Shown here: piece after piece, positions 1-5,412 of the stretch | Numbering within the stretch: the stretch's first letter is position 1 | How the letters are laid out: each line of letters opens with the position of its first letter | Assembly: GCA_007695205.1 (NCBI GenBank) | Contig: REEF01000917.1 | Coordinates: 1-5,412, forward strand | Direction of reading: 5' to 3' | Length of the DNA: 5,412 nt | Source of the DNA: Planctomycetaceae bacterium | GTDB lineage: Bacteria; Planctomycetota; Planctomycetia; Pirellulales; Pirellulaceae | Notes under the pieces: generated by a model | What the model saw: the letters and a program-made list of their open reading frames with translations, nothing else | Database searches by the model: none | What the model was told of the DNA's origin: nothing | Made by a program: the position numbers and the translations under genes

Positions 1-87
1 GGCGGCCTGTGCGGCGGCATGGGCGGCGGCATGGGCGGCGGCATGGGTGGCGGCATGGGTGGTGGTATGGGCGGAGGCATGTTTTGA
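1..87 (+). CDS. 3' end of a gene encoding a Gly/Met-repeat C-terminal tail (partial)
   Basis: Reading from base 1 in frame gives a short lead-in (GGLCGGM), five GGGM units (codons at 22-81), one Phe and a TGA stop at 85-87. The 5' part lies outside the window, so the protein cannot be identified. Gly/Met-rich tails of this kind are low-complexity, flexible and often surface-exposed or secreted, but no function follows from that alone. The same DNA also reads open in the +3 frame as RRHG repeats. I take the GGGM frame as real because it ends exactly at the start of the next gene and because a Shine-Dalgarno sequence for that gene sits in it. The next gene overlaps this stop codon, which suggests one transcript. 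Confidence 0.6.
   Translation, partial: GGLCGGMGGGMGGGMGGGMGGGMGGGMF
73..77 (+). promoter_or_regulatory. Shine-Dalgarno (GGAGG) for the TPR gene, inside the upstream coding repeat
   Basis: GGAGG lies 6 nt before a TTG codon at 84-86. It is formed by the only GGA glycine codon (73-75) in a stretch where all other Gly codons are GGC or GGT. This decides the start of the next gene: TTG at 84 has a well-placed ribosome binding site, whereas the first in-frame ATG (117) would cut away the charged start of the signal peptide. Confidence 0.6.
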
Positions 88-857
88 ACGCGAATACTGC
101 TCGACTCACGGGTTGGATGCTCGCGTTGGTTGTCAGCACGTTGTTGGCTTCGAACTCAGGATGTGCTTTCACCTTGCCCGGCCGAAGCATTCTTCCGGAA
201 AGGCTTGGGGGATTGGATAAGCCAACCGTCGACAACTCGACGGTCACCGCCCAATGGTGTTGGGCAACGGCAGAACAAATGGAACGCGACGGCGATGATC
301 GTCAAGCACTGTTCCTGTACCAGCAAGCTCGATCGCTGGCTCCGCAGGCTTACGATTACGCCAGTCGGCTCTGCCGTCTGTACGATCGCTTGGACCAGGA
401 CCAGGCGGCGTTGAACGAGTATCAAGCGGCCCTGGCGCGTCATCCGCAGGATGCGGATTTGCTGAACGACCTGGGCATGTTCTACCAGCGCCGCGACCGA
501 TGGGCCGAGGCGGAGAAGTGGTTTCGCAAGGCCTTGCAGGCCGCGCCGGACCATGATCGAGCCGCGATCAATCTGGCCATTTCGTTGGGCATGCAAGATC
601 GGCGAGCGGACAGCTACGAAGTGTTCGCTCGAGTGGTCGGTCCCGCCGCCGCCTACTCGAATCTGGGCATGCTGCTGAAACGCCAAGGCCGATCGGAATT
701 GGCTCGGGATCACCTGGACCACGCGCTGCGGCTGGACCCGTCGCTCCAAGCAGCTCGACAAAGTCTGGCCAGTCTGGATGCTCTTCCGTCCATCAATAAT
801 GATCCGTCCGCCTTAAGATCGGTGCAACAAGCCTCTTACCAGCCTTCGTTCCACTGA
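84..857 (+). CDS. TPR-repeat putative lipoprotein
   Basis: From the TTG at 84 the product is 257 residues. The N-terminus has one Arg (R7), a hydrophobic run (about residues 11-22) and the sequence SNSGC with Cys at residue 27. This resembles a lipoprotein signal, although Asn at -3 is not the usual Leu, so a plain Sec signal or anchor is possible. The rest is mostly helical TPR repeats: about residues 57-87 (AEQMERDGDDRQALFLYQQA), 90-120, 123-156 (LLNDLGMFYQRRDRWAEAEK, the clearest unit), 157-186 and 189-222 (YSNLGMLLKRQGRSELARDH), followed by a Ser/Gln-rich tail. TPR domains are protein-binding scaffolds; the partner is unknown. The start overlaps the stop of the upstream gene (TTGA), so translation is probably coupled. 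A start further upstream would encode an RRHG run that is merely the frame-shifted GGGM repeat. Domain type is sure, function is not. Confidence 0.85.
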   Translation: MNANTARLTGWMLALVVSTLLASNSGCAFTLPGRSILPERLGGLDKPTVDNSTVTAQWCWATAEQMERDGDDRQALFLYQQARSLAPQAYDYASRLCRLYDRLDQDQAALNEYQAALARHPQDADLLNDLGMFYQRRDRWAEAEKWFRKALQAAPDHDRAAINLAISLGMQDRRADSYEVFARVVGPAAAYSNLGMLLKRQGRSELARDHLDHALRLDPSLQAARQSLASLDALPSINNDPSALRSVQQASYQPSFH

Positions 858-911
858 CTCCGTTCGGCACGATGGACGTGCTAAGCACCCGGCCAGGAGT
901 TTCTTGTCAAT

Positions 912-924
912 CAAGGGAACCTTG
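912..924. other. Small perfect hairpin (CAAGG-GAA-CCTTG) abutting the IS remnant
   Basis: A 5-bp perfect stem with a GAA loop ends one base before the left inverted repeat of the IS. There is no T-tract after it, so it is not a convincing intrinsic terminator for the TPR gene. It may be a target feature or chance. Confidence 0.3.
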
Positions 925-925
925 C

Positions 926-958
926 ATGGGTGACGCAGGCGGGGTCGGGAGTCGTTTT
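926..958 (+). repeat. Left terminal inverted repeat of the IS remnant
   Basis: The sequence begins ATGGGTGACGCAGG and continues into the core CGGGGTCGGGAGTCGTTTT (940-958). The core is identical over 19 bases to the reverse complement of the right end (2419-2437), and the outer ATGGGTGA is also shared. Confidence 0.75.
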
Positions 959-1018
959 TGTCCCTACTTCGCGGCGAACGATGGGCTCCAAATCCTCGCC
1001 GCTTGGGGCCTGTTGATT

Positions 1019-1047
1019 TTCTTTCGATGGGCCCGGGGGTGTATAAT
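1019..1047 (+). promoter_or_regulatory. Candidate promoter for the IS transposase
   Basis: A perfect TATAAT is present at 1042-1047, 49 nt before the transposase start codon. At the 17-nt spacing the -35 position (1019-1024, TTCTTT) is poor. A better hexamer, TTGATT at 1013-1018, would need a 23-nt spacer. The -10 is striking in such GC-rich sequence, but the promoter call remains tentative. Confidence 0.35.
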
Positions 1048-1096
1048 TGGGGTTGTAAATCGTATTGGCTGTGGTGGCAAGGCAGGGAGGAAGACC

Positions 1097-1843
1097 ATGG
1101 CTACGCAAGATTATTGGGCGGACTCGCCAATAGATCGGCGCCAGACGCCGTTGGGCCGCTGGTTTCCCACGCTGGATGCGATGATTGCTCCGAACGACCC
1201 CGTGCGGTTTCTGGATGAGGTGCTGCAGGCCGTCGACTGGAAGGATTGGGAAGAGAAGTATCGGCGGCAGAAAGGGCAGCCTCCAATCCATCCTCGGTAC
1301 ATAGCGGCCACCATTTTGTACGGGATGTACCGCGGCATTCGCAGCAGTCGGAAACTCGAAGAAGCCTGCAACTATCGCTTCGATTTCATCTGGCTCGTGG
1401 AAGGCCGGCACATCGATCATACGACCTTCGCCAAGTTCCGCACTCGTTTCCACCAGGCGCTCAAGGAGCTGTTCAAGCAAATCGGACGCATTGCCATGGC
1501 GTTGGGTTTGATCCGCCTGGGCGAGGTCGGCTTTGATGCGACGCGGGTCAAAGCCAACAACAGCCGCTTTGCCACCCGCACGGCGAAAACGCTGGAGGAA
1601 AAGCTGCAGGCCCTGGATGAATTGTTCGAGCATCTGTCGACTCAGTTGAACGCCGCCGACGCGGAAGACCTGGGAACCAGCGAGAAGACAGGTTTGTCGG
1701 ACGAGTTGGCCGCAGTCGAACAACGGCGGCAACGTGTCCAAGAGGCGTTGGAGCAAGCACGTGCCGCCGACGAGGTTCGTCGGCGTTGCCCAGTGTGGAC
1801 CGCATCGCCGACACGTTCGGCGAGCGGCCGAAGCGGTTCTTGA
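1097..1843 (+). pseudogene. IS1182-type transposase, N-terminal part (disrupted)
   Basis: Translation starts at ATG 1097, six bases after GGGAGG (1085-1090). It gives a typical IS1182/DUF772 N-terminus: PLGRWFPTLDAMIAPNDPVR, then a DNA-binding helical region with HPRYIAATILYGMYRGIRSS and HIDHTTFAKFRTRFH. The first catalytic Asp is probably residue 147 in GFDATRVKANNSR. A charged, probably coiled-coil insert follows (about residues 165-230). After ARAADEVRR (near 1780) family similarity stops and the frame runs on as an Arg/Ser-rich nonsense tail to a stop at 1841-1843. From family knowledge, the stretch normally next is a conserved one containing NKEGGYAPNYT, and it is missing. The downstream part continues in another frame from 1786. 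I therefore infer an internal deletion of roughly 60-75 codons plus a frameshift, not a programmed frameshift. Confidence 0.85.
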
Positions 1844-2358
1844 CGGACGCGGGGAACAACAGCGGCCAAATCATGGCGGGTATGGAGGAGCGTGGCGTGG
1901 AGTTCTACGCTCCGGTCGAATCGAATCAACCGCAACCGGGCAACCCGGCACTCCGCGACGACCCGCACCAGCCAGTGCCTCCGGAGGCTTGGCCGCAGCT
2001 GCCCCGCAACCCTCAGGATCAACTGGATAAGTCCTGCTTTATCTCCAACGAATCGGAGGACCAATACTACTGTCCGCAAGGCCAAGCGATGCCCTACGAA
2101 CAGACCAAACGGGAAAAACGTGGTGGCGAAACGGTGTGCAAGCGGGTCTATCGCAGCCCCGACTGCACAGGTTGCCCGCTAGCGGCGGATTGCCTGAAGG
2201 CAAAGAGCAAGCGTGGCCGCATCATCACCCGCGACCAAAATGAAAAAGTGCGTGAACGGACGGCGGCGCGGATGGCGACTCCCGAGGGACGGAAGGTCTA
2301 TCGCCACCGCTCGCAGATTGCCGAGACGCCGTTCGGCATCATCAAGTCGACAAATTGA
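1786..2358 (+). pseudogene. IS1182-type transposase, catalytic C-terminal part (disrupted and truncated)
   Basis: Family similarity resumes in the +1 frame at LPSVDRIADTFGERPKRF, with the probable second catalytic Asp in FLTDAGNNSG (codon 1846-1848). It continues through GNPALRDDPHQPVPPEAW and the Cys-rich segment (CPQG, then CTGCPLAADCLKAKSKRG). The probable catalytic Glu is in RHRSQIAETPFGIIK (codon 2323-2325). The protein stops three residues after IIK. Relatives usually carry on for several dozen residues with a motif like GFRxFLLRGLxKVxxEW. The C-terminus has therefore been lost, with the break near 2347. There is no ribosome binding site or convincing start of its own; the TTG at 1786 lies inside the deletion junction. 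All three putative DDE residues survive but are split across two frames, so no active enzyme is expected. Confidence 0.85.
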
Positions 2359-2366
2359 ACACGCCA

Positions 2367-2434
2367 GGTCGGGAATCGTTTTCGGGTAACCGCTTCCCAT
2401 ATGGTTGATCGTCGGCCGAAAACGACTCCCGACC
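2367..2434. repeat. Large hairpin formed by two opposed copies of the dispersed motif
   Basis: GGTCGGGAATCGTTTTCGG at 2367-2385 pairs with 2416-2434, with 18 of 19 positions complementary (one A/G difference), across a 30-nt loop. The loop holds a CCATATGG palindrome (2397-2404). The right arm is the core of the IS right end. The left arm has the same core but lacks the outer GGGTGA part. It may be a REP-like unit, a duplicated IS end, or a transcription-blocking hairpin behind the transposase. Confidence 0.65.
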
Positions 2435-2450
2435 CCGTTGCTTCACCCAT
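2419..2450 (-). repeat. Right terminal inverted repeat of the IS remnant
   Basis: Read on the minus strand it starts ATGGGTGAAGCAACGGGG and continues into the same TCGGGAGTCGTTTT core as the left end. One base is missing relative to the left repeat near the GCA/GG step. Confidence 0.75.
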
Positions 2451-2483
2451 CGGATTGCCACGGGCCTTGGATTCTGGTATCAA

Positions 2484-2515
2484 GATGGAGCCTGGAAAAC
2501 GACTCCATCCCGAAC
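2484..2515. repeat. Diverged motif copy with a local hairpin, upstream of the cytochrome gene
   Basis: On the minus strand, 2494-2515 reads GTTCGGGATGGAGTCGTTTTCC. This is the dispersed motif with about four extra bases between TCGGGA and GTCGTTTTC. In addition, GATGGAG (2484-2490) and CTCCATC (2503-2509) form a perfect 7-bp stem with a 12-nt loop. The structure ends 28-34 nt before the cytochrome start codon, so it lies in or near the mRNA leader and could affect expression. That role is inference. Confidence 0.45.
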
Positions 2516-2543
2516 TAGCCCCCCCTCGGATCGAGGCGACCTC

Positions 2544-5108
2544 ATGCGAATCTTTTTTCTCGCTCTCTGCTTCCTGCTGCTGCCGTTCTGGTTCGGATCG
2601 ATCAACCCAGCCCGGTCCGCGCCGCAGGATCCGTCGAACGAGCCGCGTGGCGGGATACTGCAGCAAGCGCTGGAAGGGCCACTGGCGGATGTCGAGCATC
2701 TGGTTTTTGCCGTGCGAAAACCGGTTCGGCGGCACTACTATGAAAACTTCGGCTACTACCTGTTCCCGCCCTCCTTCTATCCCTACCCGCCGCTCGGCGA
2801 ATCCCAGCCCGGCCCTGCACAGTACAGCGGTGGCGGCCGGCTGTGCCTGCTGCATCTGCGATCCGGTCAAGTCACCGTACTGCTGGACGATCCAGCGGGT
2901 GCTATTCGTGATCCCCAGGTGCATTACGACGGGCAGAAGATCCTGTTTTCGTATCGTCGGGGCGGCAGCTCTTACTTCCATCTGTACGAAATCGGCATCG
3001 ATGGATCTGGGCTGACGCAATTGACCGAGGGGCCGTTCGACGACATCGAACCGATCTACACGCCGGATGGCAGCATCCTGTTCTGCTCGACTCGCTGCCG
3101 ACGTTTCGTCGGATGCAACCCTTCACCGGTGGCGACCGTTTACCGTTGCGATGCCGACGGAGCGAATATCCGGGAATTGTCGCCCAATCCTTTTACGGAC
3201 AACACACCCTGGATGCTGCCCGACGGACGCGTGCTGTTCACTCGATGGGAATACGTCGATCGGAACCAGTTGAGCTTTCATCATCTGTGGACAACCAACC
3301 CGGACGGGACGCGCCAGATGGTGTACTTCGGCAACCAGTATCAGGGCGAACATCCACCGGTGCCCAGGTTTTCGGATGTCGCCATGTTGGATGCGAAGCC
3401 CATCCCCGGCACCCATCACGTGGTCGCGTCGTTCTCGCCCGGGCATGGTCGCGCCGAACACAACGGTTGGATTACGGTAGTCGATCCGACGCAGGGACCG
3501 GACCGCCCCGAGGCTGCTCGTCGGTTGAACTCACAACGCCAGTTCCGCGACCCGTATGCTCTGGCCGAAGACTGCTTCTTGGTCGTCGATCGCGAAGGCA
3601 TCTGGCTGATGGACGATCGAGGACAGATCGAGCTGATTTACGCATTGCCCGCCAGCGACACCCAGGCTGACTTGGAGTGCCACGAGCCGCGACCGCTTCG
3701 TGCTCGAGCGCGCGAACCCATCCTGCCGACCACGATCGATCAGACGCAAGCAACCGGCGTGCTGCTGTTGAGCGACATATATCAGGGCCGGAATATGGAG
3801 GGCGTGGCGCGTGGCGACATCCGGCGTTTGCTGGTGTTGGAACAGCTACCCAAGCCGGTCCAGTTTTCGGGCGGACAAGAACCGCTGACCATCGGCGGCA
3901 CATTCGCGCTGGAACGGATCTTGGGCACGGTGCCTGTCGAGCCTGACGGATCGGCCTTGCTGGAGCTTCCCGCTGGCCGCCCGCTATTCTTTGTGGCGTT
4001 GGACGAACAAGACTTGTCGGTCAAGCGGATGCAGAGCTTCCTGACGGTGCAACCCGGCGAGCGAACTTCTTGTGTCGGCTGCCATGAACCTCGGACGCAA
4101 ACTCCTCAGGCCTCCGGCATCCCAATGGCCACGCTGCGGCCGCCCAGCCGTATCGAGCCGATCGAGGAGGTTCCCGACGTCCTGGATTTTCCACGTGACA
4201 TCCAACCCATCCTCGACCGCCATTGCGTCGAATGTCACGATGCCGATCGGCGGGAAGGAGGGGTTCAGTTGAGCGGCGATCGGACCCCGATGTATACGGC
4301 CAGTTACTGGGCGATGGTCGTGCACGGACTGATCTCCGATGGCCGCAACTACACAGGGAATCAACCGCCTCGTCAGATCGGTAGTGCTGCCAGCCGGCTG
4401 CTGACGCTGGGCGATGGCAGCCATCACGACGCGAGATTCTCGGAACACGAACGGAAAGTGATCCGTCTGTGGATCGAGAGCGGCGCGACGTACCCGGGGA
4501 CGTACGCGGCGTTGGGGACCGGGATGCACACGATCGAGTTTCCTGTCGAGACCATCGAGCGGCGTTGCGGATCGTGCCATCTCCGCACAGAAGTCTCGCC
4601 CTACCACGGGATGAGCAAGGGCAGCCTGTTCCAGTTCGGCCAACGCGAGCCGCCTCAGGCGCTGGTGCCCGGTTTCCAGGACTTTAACATCGTCATTCGT
4701 TTGGCTTATCTCAAATACGGCGAAGCACCGCCTCACCAATGGATGGGCAACCTGTCAGCTCCCGAAAAATCGTTGCTGTTGCAAGCCCCGTTGGCCGAAA
4801 CGGCCGGCGGTCTCGGCCTGTGCGGCCCGGTGTTCCCGCAACGCACCGATCCGGATTACCAGGAAATCTTGGCCTCGATCGCTGACGCGGCCTCGCGATG
4901 GGAACAGCATCGACGGTTCGACATGCCCGGATTTCGCCCTAGTCCCTATTATCTTCGTCAGATGCAAACGTACGGCATCCTGCCCGACGACCTGCCCGAC
5001 GATACCGAAATCGATGTCTACGCAACGGACCAAGCCTATTGGCGCTCGCTGTGGCCTCCGCAAGCGTCTGTCCCCGGTTCGTCGCCTTCAGGATCGGCCA
5101 GCCGATAA
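2544..5108 (+). CDS. HzsA-related secreted tri-haem c-type cytochrome
   Basis: The product is 854 residues. ATG 2544 is preceded by GAGG (2533-2536) at 7 nt. Residues 1-26 are a Sec signal peptide (MRIFFLALCFLLLPFWFG core), cleaved near ARSA, so the mature protein is periplasmic or exported. The N-terminal half is beta-propeller-like with TolB/PD40-type blades: about 121-141 (DPQVHYDGQKILFSY), 166-185 (DDIEPIYTPDGSILFCSTRC), 219-255 (DNTPWMLPDGRVLFTRWEY), and 300-315 with GHGRAEHNGWITVVDP. Residues about 464-514 (PVEPDGSALLELPAGRPLFF to CVGCHE) match the middle domain of the hydrazine synthase alpha family, ending in the first haem motif C510-VG-CH514. Further CXXCH motifs are C561-VE-CH565 (after DIQPILDRH) and C675-GS-CH679. 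Hydrazine synthase alpha binds two c-type haems, so the third motif is notable. No other synthase subunit genes are seen, so the reaction and partner are unknown; electron transfer or oxidation in the periplasm is plausible. It ends in a Ser/Gly/Pro tail. Confidence 0.85.
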   Translation: MRIFFLALCFLLLPFWFGSINPARSAPQDPSNEPRGGILQQALEGPLADVEHLVFAVRKPVRRHYYENFGYYLFPPSFYPYPPLGESQPGPAQYSGGGRLCLLHLRSGQVTVLLDDPAGAIRDPQVHYDGQKILFSYRRGGSSYFHLYEIGIDGSGLTQLTEGPFDDIEPIYTPDGSILFCSTRCRRFVGCNPSPVATVYRCDADGANIRELSPNPFTDNTPWMLPDGRVLFTRWEYVDRNQLSFHHLWTTNPDGTRQMVYFGNQYQGEHPPVPRFSDVAMLDAKPIPGTHHVVASFSPGHGRAEHNGWITVVDPTQGPDRPEAARRLNSQRQFRDPYALAEDCFLVVDREGIWLMDDRGQIELIYALPASDTQADLECHEPRPLRARAREPILPTTIDQTQATGVLLLSDIYQGRNMEGVARGDIRRLLVLEQLPKPVQFSGGQEPLTIGGTFALERILGTVPVEPDGSALLELPAGRPLFFVALDEQDLSVKRMQSFLTVQPGERTSCVGCHEPRTQTPQASGIPMATLRPPSRIEPIEEVPDVLDFPRDIQPILDRHCVECHDADRREGGVQLSGDRTPMYTASYWAMVVHGLISDGRNYTGNQPPRQIGSAASRLLTLGDGSHHDARFSEHERKVIRLWIESGATYPGTYAALGTGMHTIEFPVETIERRCGSCHLRTEVSPYHGMSKGSLFQFGQREPPQALVPGFQDFNIVIRLAYLKYGEAPPHQWMGNLSAPEKSLLLQAPLAETAGGLGLCGPVFPQRTDPDYQEILASIADAASRWEQHRRFDMPGFRPSPYYLRQMQTYGILPDDLPDDTEIDVYATDQAYWRSLWPPQASVPGSSPSGSASR

Positions 5109-5135
5109 CCGCCCCCTTGCGCCGACGCCCCATTC

Positions 5136-5240
5136 AGGAGGCAACGTCCCGATGCGGCGCTTGGCACGGTTCTATACTCTTCTATGATCAGGGGCTGGCT
5201 GGCACTCGGTGCAGGTAGCTTAGGACCGGCAAAACGATAA
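5136..5240 (+). other. Strong ribosome binding site with two tiny overlapping ORFs; possible gene remnant
   Basis: A perfect AGGAGG (5136-5141) stands 10 nt before ATG 5152, which encodes only MRRLARFYTLL before TGA at 5185-5187. A second reading frame starts at ATG 5184, overlapping that stop as ATGA. It encodes MIRGWLALGAGSLGPAKR and stops at 5238-5240. The string RGWLALGAGSLG resembles the twin-arginine signal region at the start of DUF1501-type planctomycete proteins, which commonly follow genes for secreted cytochromes. This could be the decayed start of such a gene, cut off by the repeat element on its right. It could also be a leader-peptide arrangement, or chance. The resemblance is from memory and short. 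Confidence 0.25.
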
Positions 5241-5276
5241 GTGTCGATCTTCGCTTCGTGGCACGCGACGCGAACG

Positions 5277-5296
5277 GGGGTCGGGAGTTGTTTTCG
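5277..5296 (+). repeat. Copy of the dispersed GGGGTCGGGAGTCGTTTTCG motif
   Basis: GGGGTCGGGAGTTGTTTTCG differs from the IS-end core by a single C to T. The preceding GACGCGAACG (5267-5276) also resembles the GAAGCAACG just outside the core at the IS right end, so similarity extends to about 28 bases. Confidence 0.6.
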
Positions 5297-5304
5297 TTGG
5301 AGTT

Positions 5305-5318
5305 CACGATTTATCGTG
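5305..5318. repeat. 14-bp palindrome/hairpin (CACGAT-TT-ATCGTG)
   Basis: This is a perfect palindrome 8 bases after the dispersed motif copy. It is AT-richer than its surroundings. Without a following T-tract it is not a classical terminator; it may be part of the repeat unit. Confidence 0.45.
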
Positions 5319-5412
5319 TTCGCGGGCGGGGGAAACGACAAATGGAAGCTCGAGGGCAACACGACACTTATTCATTGGCTGGTGCTGAGCCCCTGGGGAG
5401 CAGCCTCCAACC

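Larger units (their letters stand above)
926..2450 (+). mobile_element. IS1182-like insertion sequence remnant, internally deleted
   Basis: This 1.5-kb block is bounded by imperfect inverted repeats of about 33 bp (926-958 and 2419-2450), with roughly 30 matching positions, two mismatches and one gap. Between them lies a broken IS1182-type transposase (1097-2358). The left end leaves about 170 bp of leader before the transposase ATG, with a candidate promoter. The right end carries an extra inverted copy of the terminal motif, giving a large hairpin (2367-2434). No long target-site duplication is visible; the only shared flanking bases are AT at the outer edges, which belong equally well to the repeats. 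The element cannot encode a full transposase, so it could move only if helped in trans by an intact relative. The boundaries are inferred from the repeats and have not been compared with a reference copy. Confidence 0.75.
5189..5395. repeat. Nested inverted repeats, possible MITE-like element of about 207 bp
   Basis: The outer pair is CAGGGGCT at 5189-5196 with AGCCCCTG at 5388-5395 (8 of 8). The inner pair is ATAAGTGTCG at 5237-5246 with CGACACTTAT at 5362-5371 (10 of 10). A copy of the dispersed motif (5277-5296) and a small palindrome (5305-5318) lie between them. The outer-to-inner distances differ on the two sides (40 against 16 nt), so the arms are not one continuous repeat. This fits a small non-autonomous element or a REP-like cluster without coding capacity. 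The region 5241-5412 shows no credible gene. Confidence 0.4.

Noticed and set aside
9..83. Longer start of the TPR gene giving an RRHG/WRHG-repeat N-terminus
   Set aside because: This is the GGGM repeat of the upstream gene read in another frame. It would put a highly basic run before the signal peptide, and a proper SD serves TTG 84.
1..87. CRISPR-like or tandem DNA repeat in the GGCGGCATG units
   Set aside because: The 12-base units have no spacers and are simply the GGGM coding repeat.
911..1756. 281-codon open frame on the minus strand opposite the transposase
   Set aside because: It is antisense to well-recognised transposase sequence, and no domain or plausible start is seen.
1734..1843. 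Programmed frameshift in the transposase
   Set aside because: The conserved middle segment is missing at the frame change and there is no clear slippery heptamer, so deletion explains it better.
2466..2483. Promoter-like TTGGAT and TG-TATCAA before the cytochrome gene
   Set aside because: The two boxes are too close together and match the consensus poorly; TATCAA alone is weak evidence.
2401..3015. 204-codon plus-strand frame overlapping the start of the cytochrome gene
   Set aside because: Low-complexity Ser/Arg/Cys-rich translation in a shifted frame of the cytochrome gene, which has the recognisable domains.
2298..3020. 240-codon open frame on the minus strand spanning the IS right end and the cytochrome start
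   Set aside because: It crosses unrelated sequences (IS end, intergenic region, signal peptide region) and has no recognisable domain; such frames are common in GC-rich DNA.
3984..4739. 251-codon minus-strand frame opposite the haem-binding region
   Set aside because: Antisense to three CXXCH motifs in frame, with no independent evidence of coding.
5036..5362. 108-codon minus-strand frame at the right end
   Set aside because: It overlaps the 3' end of the cytochrome gene and runs through inverted repeats and the motif copy; composition looks like repeat sequence, not protein.

Overview
The window looks like a chromosomal segment from a GC-rich, non-anammox planctomycete. The inference rests on three things: a secreted haem protein of the hydrazine-synthase-alpha-related (HzsA-related) type that is abundant in that phylum, a TPR lipoprotein with a Gly/Met-repeat neighbour, and a decayed IS1182-type insertion sequence with dispersed palindromic repeats. 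No rRNA, tRNA or phylogenetic marker is present, so the assignment is indirect.

Left part (1-857): the 3' end of an upstream gene encodes a GGGM-repeat tail. It runs directly into a TPR-repeat lipoprotein gene. The two overlap as TTGA (TTG start inside the TGA stop), and a Shine-Dalgarno sequence lies inside the repeat codons, so they are probably translationally coupled.

Middle (926-2450): an insertion-sequence remnant of about 1.5 kb is bounded by ~33-bp inverted repeats. Its IS1182-like transposase is broken by an internal deletion with a frameshift and by loss of the C-terminus. The core of the terminal repeat (consensus GGGGTCGGGAGTCGTTTT) recurs in the window: once more inside the right end, where it forms a large hairpin; once in diverged form just upstream of the cytochrome gene; and once near the right edge of the window.

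Right part (2544-5108): an 854-residue exported protein has an N-terminal beta-propeller-like half, an HzsA-type middle domain and three CXXCH haem-binding motifs. No other hydrazine synthase subunits are in view, so it should be read as an HzsA-related cytochrome of unknown reaction. Downstream (5109-5412) there is no convincing gene. The stretch holds a strong but nearly empty ribosome binding site with two tiny overlapping ORFs, nested inverted repeats and a further copy of the dispersed motif.

The TPR gene and the cytochrome gene point the same way but are separated by the IS remnant. Any former operon link between them cannot be judged from this window. I did not find a clear new multi-gene system. 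The most interesting material is the repeat family around the IS remnant and the tri-haem HzsA-related protein.
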